Position numbers and translations under genes: made by a program | The notes under the pieces: generated by a model | What the model was told of the DNA's origin: nothing | Seen by the model: the letters and a program-made list of their open reading frames with translations, nothing else | Database searches by the model: none | NCBI GenBank assembly: GCA_036675475.1 | Contig: JAKFEY010000069.1 | Span: 1 to 64,000, forward strand | Source: JALYRV01 sp036675475 | GTDB lineage: Bacteria; Acidobacteriota; Vicinamibacteria; Vicinamibacterales; SCN-69-37 | Direction of reading: 5' to 3' | DNA: 64,000 nucleotides | In this document: positions 54,300 through 62,563 of the stretch, piece after piece | How the letters are laid out: each line of letters opens with the position of its first letter | Position numbering within the stretch: position 1 is the stretch's first letter

Positions 54300-55178
54300 G
54301 TGCCGCGGTTTGGCGCGCATCTCTCCATTCAGGGCGGCATGCCGCGCGCGGTCGATCGCGCGGTGGCCACGGGATGCGATGCGCTGCAGATCTTCACGAA
54401 ATCGACCGGCCAGTGGCGCGCGCGCGAGCTGCCGGATGACGAGGTCAAAGCGTTCCGGCGCAAGGCCGACGCCGCCGGGCTGACGCCGCGCGTCGCGCAC
54501 GCGAGCTATCTGATCAATCTCGGCACGGCGGAACCGGCGCTGCGGGCGCGATCGATTGGCGGCCTGGGCGAAGAGCTCGACCGCGCCGAGCGGCTCGGGC
54601 TCGACGGCCTCGTGCTGCATCCCGGCGCGTCGGTCGGCGGCACCGAGGAAGATGGCCTGCGGCTGGTGGCGGAGGCGGCGGCGAAGGTGCTGAGGGCGCG
54701 GCGCCGCCAGCGCGTGAAGCTGCTCTTCGAACACACCGCGGGCCAGGGGTCGAGTCTCGGCTGGCGCTTCGAGCATCTGCGCGCCCTGATCGAGCAGCTC
54801 GATGGATCGCCGCGCGTCGGCGTGTGTCTGGACACCTGCCACCTGCTCGCCGCCGGCTACGACTGGCGGTCGCCCTCGGGCTATCGCCGCACCTTCGACG
54901 CGTTCGAGGCGCTCGTCGGCTTCGACCGCCTGCACGTCATCCACATGAACGACTCGAAAAAGCCGTGCGGCAGCCGCGTGGATCGGCACGAACACATCGG
55001 CAGGGGCGAGATCGGCACGATCGCGTTCCGCCGGCTCGTCAACGATCCACGCGTGGCGCACCTCGGCCTGCTGATCGAAACGCCGAAACAGCAGGACGCG
55101 CCGGAAGCGGACGCGTACGACCGCGAAAACCTCCGGGTGCTGCGCGGCTTGATCCGGCCTCTCCGCCGCCCGCGTTAG
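54300..55178 (+). CDS. nfo: endonuclease IV (deoxyribonuclease IV)
   Basis: 292 residues from GTG at 54300, giving the family-typical MPRFGAHLSIQGGMPRAV; TTG at 54282 would add six residues. TIM-barrel zinc-ligand stretches are visible: LVLHPGASVGGTEEDGL, LLFEHTAGQGSSLGWRF, GVCLDTCHLLAAGYDW, HVIHMNDSKKPCGSRVDRHE, HIGRGEIG and LLIETPK. It cuts DNA 5' to abasic sites in base-excision repair. 51 bases later gatC begins; the TTTACCATTTACA junction word lies in between. Confidence 0.95.
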   Translation: MPRFGAHLSIQGGMPRAVDRAVATGCDALQIFTKSTGQWRARELPDDEVKAFRRKADAAGLTPRVAHASYLINLGTAEPALRARSIGGLGEELDRAERLGLDGLVLHPGASVGGTEEDGLRLVAEAAAKVLRARRRQRVKLLFEHTAGQGSSLGWRFEHLRALIEQLDGSPRVGVCLDTCHLLAAGYDWRSPSGYRRTFDAFEALVGFDRLHVIHMNDSKKPCGSRVDRHEHIGRGEIGTIAFRRLVNDPRVAHLGLLIETPKQQDAPEADAYDRENLRVLRGLIRPLRRPR

Positions 55179-55229
55179 CCGCCCGGCGCGCGCGGGGCCG
55201 TCTCCATTTACCATTTACAATCATCGGAC

Positions 55230-55541
55230 ATGACCCCGCTGATTACGCGCGCGGATGCGGCGCGGATTGCCGCGCTGGCGAAACTCGAGATGAGCGACGC
55301 CGAGCTCGAACGCGCGGCGCGCGAGCTGTGCGCGATTCTCGAACACTTCGCCGCGCTCGACGCGATTGACCTGTCAGGCGTCGACGCGGCCGCGTCCGAT
55401 GCGTCAGCCGCCGCCCCTGCGCCGGCCCTGCGCGCGGATGAACCCGCGCCCTCGCTTGCGCCCTCCGACACATTTGCGAACGCGCCAGACGCCGACCGGG
55501 CGGCGGGGCTGTTCCGCGTGCCGCGGGTGCTGGGCTCATGA
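55230..55541 (+). CDS. gatC: aspartyl/glutamyl-tRNA amidotransferase subunit C
   Basis: 103 residues. The N-terminal helices TRADAARIAALAKLEMSDAE and LCAILEHFAALDAIDLSGVD match GatC, followed by a Pro/Ala-rich linker (unusually Ala-rich here) and DRAAGLFRVPRVLG, the end that packs against GatA. It is part of the GatCAB complex that converts Glu-tRNA(Gln) or Asp-tRNA(Asn). The stop overlaps the gatA start (ATGA). gatB is not adjacent and must lie elsewhere. Confidence 0.92.
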   Translation: MTPLITRADAARIAALAKLEMSDAELERAARELCAILEHFAALDAIDLSGVDAAASDASAAAPAPALRADEPAPSLAPSDTFANAPDADRAAGLFRVPRVLGS

Positions 55542-56995
55542 GCGCGCCTGAGTCGGCCGTCGCGCTGCGCGATCGCATTCTCTCGGGCGACGTGTCGGCG
55601 GCCGAGGTGTGCCGCGACGCGTTCGCGCGCATCGACGCGCACGACGCAGGCATCCACGCGTTTCAGTCGCTGATGCGCGAGCGCGCCATGGCCCGCGCAG
55701 ACGCGATCGATCGCGACCCCGCACAGTTCACAGGCCGCGCGCTGGCCGGGGTGCCGGTGGCGATCAAGGACAACATCGCCACGCGCGGCCACGTCACCAC
55801 CGCCGGCTCGAACGTGCTCGCCACGTTCGCCCCGCCGTACGACGCGCACGTCATCGAACGGCTCGACGCGGCCGGCGCCGTGCTGATGGGCAAGACGACG
55901 CTCGATGAGTTCGCGATGGGGTCGTCGACCGAACATTCGGCGTTCGGGCCGGCGCGCAATCCGTGGAGCCTGGAGCACACGCCGGGCGGGTCGAGCGGCG
56001 GATCGGCCGCGGCCGTGGCGGCGGGCTTCGCGCCGCTCGCGCTGGGATCCGACACCGGCGGCTCGATTCGCCAGCCCGCGGCCCTCTGCGGCATCGCCGG
56101 CATGAAGCCGACCTACGGCCGCGTGTCGCGCTACGGCCTGTTTGCCTTTGCCTCGTCGCTCGATCAGATCGGCCCGTTCGCGCGGCGCGTGCGCGACGCC
56201 GCGGCACTGCTCGAGGCGATTGCGGGACGCGACGCGCGCGACGCCACGTCGGCCGACGCGCCGCCGATCGCATGGACCCCCGAAACGCCGATGCCGGCCG
56301 GCACGCGCATCGGCGTGCCGCGCGCCGAGCTCGCCACCGGCGTCGATGGCGACGTGCTCGCGGCATTCGACGCGGCGCTCGCGGTGCTGCGCGACCGCGG
56401 CGCCGTCATCGTCGACGTCGCGCTGCCGTCGGCGGATGCCGCGATTGCGGCGTACTACCTGATCGCCACCGCGGAGGCGAGCAGCAACCTCGCGCGCTAT
56501 GACGGCGTGCGGTACGGCGCGCGCGCCGGCGCCGGCACGCTCGACGCCATGTACACGCGCACGCGCACCGCCGGCTTCGGCGACGAGGTCAAGCGCCGCA
56601 TCATGCTCGGCACCTACGCGCTCAGCGCGGGCTACTGCGACGCGTTCTATCTGAAGGCCATGAAGGTGCGGGCCGCCATCCGGCAGGCCTTCGCGCGCGC
56701 CTTCGCGTCGGTCGATCTGATTGCCATGCCGACGAGCCCGACACCCGCGTTCCGGATCGGCGAGCGCGCCGGGGATCCGGTGCAGATGTATCGCGCCGAC
56801 GTCTTCACCGTGAGCGTGAACCTGGCGGGCCTGCCGGCCATCAGCGTGCCGTGCGGTTTCAGCCGCGGCGCGCCGCGGCTGCCCATCGGGCTGCAGCTGA
56901 TCGGGAAGGCGTGGGACGAGGCGGGCGTACTTACGGCTGCGGAGACGTACGAACAGGCGGCGCCGTGGTGGCGTGACGCGCCCGTTCTTTCCTGA
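55538..56995 (+). CDS. gatA: aspartyl/glutamyl-tRNA amidotransferase subunit A
   Basis: 485 residues, the usual length. The amidase-signature triad is complete: Lys77 (GVPVAIKDNI), cis-Ser152 (TPGGSSGGSAAAVAAG) and nucleophile Ser176 (GSDTGGSIRQPAALCG). It frees ammonia from glutamine for the transamidation done in GatB. C-terminal blocks are FTVSVNLAGLPAISVPCGFS and PIGLQLIGKAWDE. Its 3' end overlaps the convergent membrane-protein gene by 65 bases. Confidence 0.96.
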   Translation: MSAPESAVALRDRILSGDVSAAEVCRDAFARIDAHDAGIHAFQSLMRERAMARADAIDRDPAQFTGRALAGVPVAIKDNIATRGHVTTAGSNVLATFAPPYDAHVIERLDAAGAVLMGKTTLDEFAMGSSTEHSAFGPARNPWSLEHTPGGSSGGSAAAVAAGFAPLALGSDTGGSIRQPAALCGIAGMKPTYGRVSRYGLFAFASSLDQIGPFARRVRDAAALLEAIAGRDARDATSADAPPIAWTPETPMPAGTRIGVPRAELATGVDGDVLAAFDAALAVLRDRGAVIVDVALPSADAAIAAYYLIATAEASSNLARYDGVRYGARAGAGTLDAMYTRTRTAGFGDEVKRRIMLGTYALSAGYCDAFYLKAMKVRAAIRQAFARAFASVDLIAMPTSPTPAFRIGERAGDPVQMYRADVFTVSVNLAGLPAISVPCGFSRGAPRLPIGLQLIGKAWDEAGVLTAAETYEQAAPWWRDAPVLS

Positions 56996-57689
56996 CCTGC
57001 CACACCAGCAGCGGCAGGCCGACCAGGGCCGGCAGCAGCCACGGCACATAGGAGGCCGCGCCCGACAGCTGCAGGTGCAGCGTGCGGCCAAGGCCGAACA
57101 CGAGCAGCGCCGTGTGCACCGCGATCCCTGATACGAGCATGGCGACGATGTGCTCCTCGCGCCACCCGAAATTCTTCCCGGTGGATTTTCCCCGGTTGCC
57201 GTACGCCGTTTCTGAACCGGGGAAAATCCACCGGGAAGAATAACGGAGGGCGCGGGCGCCCATGAGGGGACCGACGGGACTGAGCAGCGCGTAGGGCCAC
57301 TCGCGCCACGCGACGGCAAACACGAAGAGCACGACACCGGCGGCGATCGCGGCCAGCGACAGCGCGGTGTGCAGCGGCGACGCGACGCGCGTGCCGGCGC
57401 GGGCCGCGCGCGCGACGCGCACGCCGTGGAAGACCGGCATGACGAGGATCGTGATCAGATAGGCGAGAAAGGCCGCGGTGCGGCGCGCGCCCGGTTCGGC
57501 CGCGCGCGCGAACAGCCACACGGCCAGCGGCGCGCCGGTGGCCGCGGTGAGATAAATCAGCCGTACATAAAGACGGCCCGCCGTGACGTGCAGCGGGCCG
57601 CCCTTGCGTGCGGCAATCGGCATCCAGAAGACGGCCGTGGCGCCCACCGCGCAGGCGAGATGCACCGCCAGCGCGATGCCGAGCGCCAC
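56931..57689 (-). CDS. polytopic membrane protein of unknown function (DUF2306-like)
   Basis: 252 residues, about six or seven membrane helices (ALGIALAVHLACAVGATAVF; LIYLTAATGAPLAVWLFARA; LSLAAIAAGVVLFVFAVAWR; YVPWLLPALVGLPLLVWQV). A short KGGPLHVTAGRLYV loop near residue 30 is typical of DUF2306-like proteins (HxxxGR: His and Gly-Arg conserved). Residues ~150-173 (YSSRWIFPGSETAYGNRGKS) are encoded by an in-frame palindrome and form an added cytoplasmic or periplasmic loop. GTG start; the rpoZ-like stop is four bases upstream. Confidence 0.7.
   Translation of the reverse strand: MALGIALAVHLACAVGATAVFWMPIAARKGGPLHVTAGRLYVRLIYLTAATGAPLAVWLFARAAEPGARRTAAFLAYLITILVMPVFHGVRVARAARAGTRVASPLHTALSLAAIAAGVVLFVFAVAWREWPYALLSPVGPLMGARALRYSSRWIFPGSETAYGNRGKSTGKNFGWREEHIVAMLVSGIAVHTALLVFGLGRTLHLQLSGAASYVPWLLPALVGLPLLVWQVRKERARHATTAPPVRTSPQP
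57171..57241. repeat. in-frame palindromic element (CCCGG family), perfect copy
   Basis: Arms 57171-57197 and 57215-57241 are perfect inverted copies (27 of 27; core ATTCTTCCCGGTGGATTTTC) with a 17-base loop that starts GCCG. It is translated inside the DUF2306-like protein, and the peptide ends STGKNFG, much like the STGMNFG encoded by the copy at 47912. Confidence 0.9.
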
Positions 57690-57693
57690 GCGA

Positions 57694-57990
57694 TCAGTCC
57701 GCGTTCTGCGGACGCGTCGAGGGCGCGGAGGGCAGCGTGTAGAGCACGAGCCGCTGCTTCACTTCCTCCATCGCGATGCGTTCGAGCTTGTGCGGCTGAT
57801 CGGGACGCCAGCCCGCGCTGGTTTCCACCTCGGGCGTGTTCAGGCGCTGCCGCGCGCCCCGGCGCAGCTGCTTGGCGCGCTGCGCCGCCACATCCACGAA
57901 CAGGAAGCGGCTCTCAATCGCGTCGGCCCGTTCGAGGGGCGCCTCGTCCTCAGGAGCGGTGCCGGGCGTCGCCGTGTCGTGATCAACCAT
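57694..57990 (-). CDS. rpoZ: RNA polymerase omega subunit
   Basis: 98 residues. The omega core is visible: DAIESRFLFVDVAAQRAKQL, RRGARQRL, then KLERIAMEEVKQRLVLY. The N-terminal ~20 residues and the last ~15 (TLPSAPSTRPQNAD) are extra. Omega helps fold and load beta' and binds ppGpp in some bacteria. It lies between the DUF2306-like gene (four bases) and the Hsp20 gene (nine bases) on the same strand, so it may be partly co-transcribed with the heat-shock gene. Confidence 0.82.
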   Translation of the reverse strand: MVDHDTATPGTAPEDEAPLERADAIESRFLFVDVAAQRAKQLRRGARQRLNTPEVETSAGWRPDQPHKLERIAMEEVKQRLVLYTLPSAPSTRPQNAD

Positions 57991-57999
57991 GCCGCAACT

Positions 58000-58440
58000 T
58001 TACTTCACTTCGATCTGCCGCGGCTTGGACTCTTCACGGCGCGGCAGCCGGACCGTGAGCAGCCCGTCCTGATACGACGCCTCGATGCGCGACGCGTCCA
58101 CCGTGTTCGGCAGCGTGAAGCTGCGCCGGAACGCGCCGTAGCCGCGCTCGATGCGGTGATAGCGATCGCGCTGCACGTTGGTGTCGACATGCCGCTCAGC
58201 CTCGAGCGTCAGCGTCAGGCCCTCCATCGACAGCTTGATGTCGTCGCGGCGCACGGCGGGCAGCTCCGCCTTCATCACCACGTCGCCGTTCGCATCCTCA
58301 TAAATGTCAACCGCGGGCATCCAGCTCTGCGCCACCGGGAAACCCTCGCGCTCGCCGAAGACGCCGTCGAACATCCGCTGCAACCGATCGATTTCCATAC
58401 CCGCGAGATCACGCACGGGATTCCAACGAACCAGAGTCAT
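58000..58440 (-). CDS. small heat-shock protein, Hsp20 family
   Basis: 146 residues. The alpha-crystallin domain is complete: WMPAVDIYEDANGDVVMKAE, LPAVRRDDIKLSMEGLTLTL, GYGAFRRSFTLPNTVDASRI and ASYQDGLLTVRLPR (the A-x-x-x-n-GvL motif). N-terminus MTLVRWNPVRDLAGMEIDRL is the usual form. It is an ATP-independent holdase. The gene has a strong Shine-Dalgarno (AAGGAGG, 58450-58456), an inverted repeat and a good sigma70-type promoter directly upstream. rpoZ follows. Confidence 0.95.
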   Translation of the reverse strand: MTLVRWNPVRDLAGMEIDRLQRMFDGVFGEREGFPVAQSWMPAVDIYEDANGDVVMKAELPAVRRDDIKLSMEGLTLTLEAERHVDTNVQRDRYHRIERGYGAFRRSFTLPNTVDASRIEASYQDGLLTVRLPRREESKPRQIEVK

Positions 58441-58461
58441 GGTCTCAAACCTCCTTAGTCG

Positions 58462-58485
58462 GCACTAAGCATATCTTCTTAGTGC
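58462..58485 (-). promoter_or_regulatory. palindromic operator-like site in the Hsp20 leader
   Basis: GCACTAAG (58462-58469) and CTTAGTGC (58478-58485) are perfect inverted copies separated by 8 bases. The site lies just downstream of the promoter, between the likely start of transcription and the Shine-Dalgarno. It differs from the CIRCE sequence (TTAGCACTC-N9-GAGTGCTAA) in base order but has the same style. It could bind a repressor or form a heat-melting hairpin in the mRNA. Confidence 0.7.
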
Positions 58486-58496
58486 TTACGACTCAT

Positions 58497-58525
58497 ATTC
58501 TAACCTATCCTCCGGCCGGTTTCAA
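58497..58525 (-). promoter_or_regulatory. sigma70-type promoter for the minus-strand Hsp20 gene
   Basis: On the minus strand TTGAAA (58520-58525) is followed by exactly 17 bases and TAGAAT (58497-58502), close to the TTGACA/TATAAT consensus. Transcription should start about seven bases later, just before the palindrome at 58462-58485. It lies in the 104-base gap between two divergent Hsp20 genes. Confidence 0.75.
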
Positions 58526-58544
58526 CCTGTAAGATGAGGATGAC

Positions 58545-58991
58545 GTGACCGACATTTACGCCCGCGCCGAGAGCGCCGACCTTGCCGAGGCGATGCGCCG
58601 CCTGCTGCGCGACCTCGAACGTACGCATGGGCCAGGCGCCAGCATCGGCGAGTGCCGGCCGCCCATCGACGTCTATGAGACGGCCGACGCCATCGAGGTC
58701 ACCCTCGACGTGCCGGGCATCGAGCCCGACGATGTGCGGGTGGTCGTGCGCGAGAACGCGGTGATTGTGGTCGGCGAAAAAGCCGCCGCCAGCTGCGCCG
58801 CCAAAGACGCGCGCTTTCATCTGGCCGAGCGCACCTTCGGCCGCTTCGCGCGCGCGCTGCGGCTGCTCACGCCGGTCGACGCTTCGAAGGCCCGCGCCGA
58901 GCTGTCGGGTGGCCGTCTTCGCATCACCGTGCCGCGCATCGACGATCGCCGCGGCCGCGACATTCCCGTGAAGGTCACGCGCGTGTCATGA
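58545..58991 (+). CDS. second small heat-shock protein (Hsp20-like), divergent
   Basis: 148 residues, start GTG at 58545 with GAGG about eight bases upstream. Alpha-crystallin core: RPPIDVYETADAIEVTLDVP, GIEPDDVRVVVRENAVIVVG, HLAERTFGRFARALRLLTPV, SKARAELSGGRLRITVPRID. It lacks the typical N-terminal arm and is more diverged than the neighbour. It is the first gene of the plus-strand run and overlaps ymdB (ATGA). The pairing with an Hsp20 across one shared promoter region suggests joint stress control. Confidence 0.88.
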   Translation: MTDIYARAESADLAEAMRRLLRDLERTHGPGASIGECRPPIDVYETADAIEVTLDVPGIEPDDVRVVVRENAVIVVGEKAAASCAAKDARFHLAERTFGRFARALRLLTPVDASKARAELSGGRLRITVPRIDDRRGRDIPVKVTRVS

Positions 58992-59812
58992 AGCTGCTCT
59001 TCATCGGCGACATCGTCGGCAAGCCCGGGCGCGAGTTGCTGCGGCGCGGCCTTTCGGCGCTGGTCGCGCATTACGGCGCCGATCTCGTGATCGCCAACGT
59101 CGAGAACGCCGCGGCCGGCTTCGGCATCACGCCCGATCTCGCCGAGGACCTGTCGGGCTACGGCATCGCCGCGATGACGACCGGCAATCACGTCTGGGAC
59201 AAGAAAGAGATTTATCCGTACTTCGCGATGCAGCCGCGGCTGATCCGCCCGGCCAACTTCCCCGCGGGCGCGCCCGGGAAAGGATCGGTGGTGGTGCGCA
59301 CCAGCGGCGGCGTCGCGGTTGGCGTCGTCAATGTCATGGGCCGCATTTTCATGACGCCGCTCGACGATCCGTTCGCGGTCGTGCTGCGTGAAATCGACGC
59401 CGTGAAGCAGGAGGCGCCGGTCGTGTTCGTCGATTTCCACGCCGAGGCCACGTCCGAGAAGGTGGCGATGGGCTGGCATCTCGACGGCCGCGTCACGGCG
59501 ATGGTCGGCACGCACACGCACGTGCAGACCGCCGACGAGCGCGTGCTGCCGCGCGGCACGGCGTACATCACCGACGTGGGCTTCACGGGCCCGCACGATT
59601 CCGTCATCGGCGTGGATCGGGGCGCGGCCATCGGCCGCTTCCTGACGGCGATGCCGCAGCGCTTCGAAACCGCGACCGAGAACCCGCGCCTGAACGGCGT
59701 GGTCGTCACCTGCGATCCGGCAACCGGCCGCGCCAGTGCCATCGAGCGCGTCAATCTGTCAGCCGCCGATCTCGCCGCGCTCGCGGAAACGGCAGCCACC
59801 ACCCGCAGCTGA
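58988..59812 (+). CDS. YmdB-family metallophosphoesterase
   Basis: 274 residues. Family blocks with the metal-binding residues: KLLFIGDIVGKPGRELL, DLVIANVENAAAGFGI, GIAAMTTGNHVWDKKEIYPY, VVFVDFHAEATSEKVAMGWH, AMVGTHTHVQTADE. These match the TIGR00282/YmdB family, which hydrolyses 2',3'-cyclic nucleotides in Bacillus and Deinococcus-type enzymes. It is cytoplasmic and may affect RNA turnover. ATG overlaps the Hsp20-like stop; xseA starts six bases after its stop. Confidence 0.93.
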   Translation: MKLLFIGDIVGKPGRELLRRGLSALVAHYGADLVIANVENAAAGFGITPDLAEDLSGYGIAAMTTGNHVWDKKEIYPYFAMQPRLIRPANFPAGAPGKGSVVVRTSGGVAVGVVNVMGRIFMTPLDDPFAVVLREIDAVKQEAPVVFVDFHAEATSEKVAMGWHLDGRVTAMVGTHTHVQTADERVLPRGTAYITDVGFTGPHDSVIGVDRGAAIGRFLTAMPQRFETATENPRLNGVVVTCDPATGRASAIERVNLSAADLAALAETAATTRS

Positions 59813-59817
59813 CCGCC

Positions 59818-61293
59818 GTGCCGGATCTCTTCAGCCTGTTCGACGAGGATCCGGCGCCCGCCGCGGAATCGGAGTCGCGGCCCGAGTCGCTCGTCCGCGA
59901 GCGGCCGCCCGACAGCCGCGCCGCGCGTCCCGCCACCGCCGACACGCGGCGGCCCGTCACGGCGCCCCGCGCCATCTCGGTCTCCGAACTCAGCGCCGAG
60001 ATCCGTTCGCTGCTCGAGGGTGAGCTCGGCGAGCGCTTCGTCGAAGGCGAAATCTCCAACTGCCGGCTGTGGAACACCGGCCACATGTACTTCACGCTCA
60101 AGGACGATGGCGCGCAGATTCGCGCGGTGATGTTCCGGTCGTCGGTGCAGCGCCTGAAGTTCAAGCCCGAAGACGGCCTGCACATCGTGGCGCGCGGGCG
60201 CGTGTCGGTGTACGAGCCGAAGGGCGAATATCAGCTCGTCTGCGATCAGATGGAGCCGCGCGGACTCGGCGCGCTGCAGCTCGCGTTCGATCAGTTGAAA
60301 AGGCGGCTGCAGGCCGAGGGCCTGTTCGACGCGGCGCGCAAGCGCCCGCTGCCCGCCCTGCCCCGCAAGATCGGCGTGGTCACGTCGCTCGACGGCGCCG
60401 CGGTGCGCGACATCCTCAAAGTGCTCGCGCGCCGCTACCCGAACGCGCACATCGTGATTCGCCCGTCGCGCGTGCAGGGCGACGATGCCGCGGCCGATCT
60501 CGTCCGCAGCCTGCAGCTGATCGGCCGCGTCCCCGGCATCGACGTCGTCATCGTCGGCCGCGGCGGCGGGTCGATTGAAGATCTGTGGGCGTTCAATGAC
60601 GAGGGGCTCGCGCGCGCCATTGCGGCGTGCCCGGTGCCGGTGATTTCGGCCGTCGGCCACGAAGTGGATTTCACGATTGCCGACTTCGTCGCCGACCTGC
60701 GCGCGCCGACGCCGTCGGCCGCGGCGGAAATCGTCGTCGGCCGCCGCGAAGAGCTGTGCGCGATGATCGATCGGCATCGCGATCGTTTGCGGCACATCGT
60801 GCGCAGCGGCCTCGATCGGCGCGGCGCGACGGTGCAGCGCCTCACCAGCGCGCGCGGCCTCGCGACATTTCCGGCGCGCGTCGCGCTGCGCTCGCGCCAC
60901 GTGTCGGAGCTGGCGCACGCCATGGCGCGCTCGACGCGCGCGGCGCTGCAGGCGCGCGAGCGGCAGCAGGCAGCGCTGCGCCAGCGGCTCGACGCGCGCG
61001 CGCCAGGGCGCCGCCTGCAGGAGCTGCTGATGGCCGTGTCCTCGGCCACCGAGCGCCTGTGTGCCGCCGCCGAGCGCGCGCGGCACCGCCACGACGCGCG
61101 CTTCCGCGCGCTGGCCGGGCGCCTCGAAAGCCTCAGCCCGCTCGGCGTGCTCGCGCGCGGCTACGCCCTGTGCTGGGACGAGCAGCACGCGCGGCTCGTC
61201 CGCGACGCGGCGGCCGTGTCGCCGGGCGATCGCGTGCGCGTCACCGTGTCGCGCGGGGAAATCAAGTGCATCGTCGAACGCACGGAGACATGA
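59818..61293 (+). CDS. xseA: exodeoxyribonuclease VII large subunit
   Basis: 491 residues from GTG at 59818. After an unusual Asp/Glu/Arg-rich N-terminal tail of ~50 residues (MPDLFSLFDEDPAPA...) come the OB-fold (AISVSELSAEIRSLLEGELG, FVEGEISNCRLWNTGHMYFT, LKDDGAQIRAVMFRSSVQRL), the catalytic domain (GVVTSLDGAAVRDILKVLAR, VVIVGRGGGSIEDLWAFNDE, ISAVGHEVDFTIADFVADLR, APTPSAAAE) and a long coiled C-terminus. It forms ExoVII with the next gene product and degrades single-stranded DNA. Stop overlaps xseB (ATGA). Confidence 0.95.
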   Translation: MPDLFSLFDEDPAPAAESESRPESLVRERPPDSRAARPATADTRRPVTAPRAISVSELSAEIRSLLEGELGERFVEGEISNCRLWNTGHMYFTLKDDGAQIRAVMFRSSVQRLKFKPEDGLHIVARGRVSVYEPKGEYQLVCDQMEPRGLGALQLAFDQLKRRLQAEGLFDAARKRPLPALPRKIGVVTSLDGAAVRDILKVLARRYPNAHIVIRPSRVQGDDAAADLVRSLQLIGRVPGIDVVIVGRGGGSIEDLWAFNDEGLARAIAACPVPVISAVGHEVDFTIADFVADLRAPTPSAAAEIVVGRREELCAMIDRHRDRLRHIVRSGLDRRGATVQRLTSARGLATFPARVALRSRHVSELAHAMARSTRAALQARERQQAALRQRLDARAPGRRLQELLMAVSSATERLCAAAERARHRHDARFRALAGRLESLSPLGVLARGYALCWDEQHARLVRDAAAVSPGDRVRVTVSRGEIKCIVERTET

Positions 61294-61556
61294 AGATGGC
61301 CGATCCGAAAGACGAATCGAACGACTCCATCAAGGATTTCGAAAGCGCCGCCGCGGAGCTCGCGGGCATCGTGAAGACGATGGAGGACGGCGACCTGACG
61401 CTGGAGAAATCGCTGGAGCTGTACGAGCGCGGCATCGAGCTGTCGCGCTATTGCCACGCGCGGCTCGAACAGGCCGAGCGCCGCATTGAAATTCTCACCG
61501 ACCGCGGCGACGTGAAGCCCGCGCCGCCCGGCCTCGTGCCGGATCGCGAGCGGTGA
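61290..61556 (+). CDS. xseB: exodeoxyribonuclease VII small subunit
   Basis: 88 residues from ATG at 61290 (ATGA with xseA); ATG at 61296 is an alternative. The XseB motif SIKDFESAAAELAGIVKTME, then DGDLTLEKSLELYERGIELS and HARLEQAERRIEIL, fills most of the chain. It binds the XseA coiled-coil. The stop overlaps the ispA start (GTGA). Confidence 0.93.
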   Translation: MKMADPKDESNDSIKDFESAAAELAGIVKTMEDGDLTLEKSLELYERGIELSRYCHARLEQAERRIEILTDRGDVKPAPPGLVPDRER

Positions 61557-62563
61557 CGCCGGCCGCGGCGAGCCGCGACACGGCGGCGTACCTCGAGGAG
61601 CTCCGGCAGCTCGTCGACGCCGCGCTGGCCCGCGCGCTGCCCTTCGGCGCCGCTCAGGGCGCGCCGCGCGGAGCCGAGGCGCTGCCGGCAGCCACCGCGC
61701 CGGCGATCATCGTCGATGCGATGGCCTACAGCCTGCAGGCCGGCGGCAAGCGGCTGCGTCCCGTGCTGGCGCTGGCGGCGGCCGACGGCGTGGCCGCGTG
61801 TCACGGCACGCCGGAGCGCGACGCGCGCGCGAAGGCGCTGCCGATTGCCGCGGCGCTCGAGCTGATTCACACCTATTCCCTGGTCCACGACGACCTGCCC
61901 GCGATGGACGACGACACGCTGCGGCGCGGGCGGCCGACATCGCACGTGATGTTCGGCGACGGCCTGGCGATTCTCGCGGGCGACGGGCTGCTGACCGAGG
62001 CCTTCGCCCTGCTCACCGAGGCGCAGTCGCGCGTCGTACCCGAAGGCCCCTGGGCCGATGCGGGCACGCGGCTGCGCGCGGCATTCGTCATCGCGCAGGC
62101 GGCGGGCCCCGCCGGTATGGTGGGCGGACAGGCGATCGACCTGCACGCCGCCGGCAAGACGCCCGACTCGATCGCGCACGCCCGCACGCTCGACGTCGAC
62201 GGGCTGCGCGACATGCACCAGCGCAAGACCGGCGCGCTGATTCAGGCCTCGGTCGTGGCGGGCGCGATTGCGGCGGGTGCCTCGGACACTGAAGTGGCGT
62301 CGCTCGGCCGCTACGGCGCCGACGTGGGGCTCGCGTTTCAGATCGTCGACGATCTGCTCGACGTCGAAAGCACCGACGCCGCGCTCGGCAAGACCGCCGG
62401 CAAGGACGCCGCCGCCGGCAAGCCGACCTATCCGGCCATCCTCGGCATCGAGCCCTCGCGCGCGCTCGCGTCCGAGTGCATCGAGCGGGCGATCCGCGAA
62501 GCGTCGGGATTCGGCAGCCGGCTCGCCGGCATCGCGCGGGTGGTGCTTGAGCGCCGCAGCTAA
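61553..62563 (+). CDS. ispA: polyprenyl (farnesyl/geranylgeranyl) diphosphate synthase
   Basis: 336 residues. Aspartate-rich regions: DDLPAMDDDTLRRGRPTSHV (first, D-D-x4-D type) and FQIVDDLLDVES (second), plus LQAGGKRLRPVLALAA and MHQRKTGALIQASVVAGAIA. It builds C15 or C20 diphosphates for quinones, carotenoids and undecaprenol precursors. An in-frame insert near residues 29-36 (LPFGAAQGAPRGAEAL) is encoded by a CCCTTCGG...CGCTCAGGGC stretch (61640-61660) like the element at 30186. GTG start overlaps xseB. The usual partner dxs is not in the following position. Confidence 0.92.
   Translation: MTPAAASRDTAAYLEELRQLVDAALARALPFGAAQGAPRGAEALPAATAPAIIVDAMAYSLQAGGKRLRPVLALAAADGVAACHGTPERDARAKALPIAAALELIHTYSLVHDDLPAMDDDTLRRGRPTSHVMFGDGLAILAGDGLLTEAFALLTEAQSRVVPEGPWADAGTRLRAAFVIAQAAGPAGMVGGQAIDLHAAGKTPDSIAHARTLDVDGLRDMHQRKTGALIQASVVAGAIAAGASDTEVASLGRYGADVGLAFQIVDDLLDVESTDAALGKTAGKDAAAGKPTYPAILGIEPSRALASECIERAIREASGFGSRLAGIARVVLERRS
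61640..61660. repeat. interspersed element-like stretch in ispA
   Basis: CCCTTCGGCGCC followed by GCTCAGGGC resembles the CCCTTCGACTCGC...CGCTCAGGGC element at 30186. It is translated as PFGAAQG and lies in frame in the region before the first conserved ispA helix. Confidence 0.4.
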
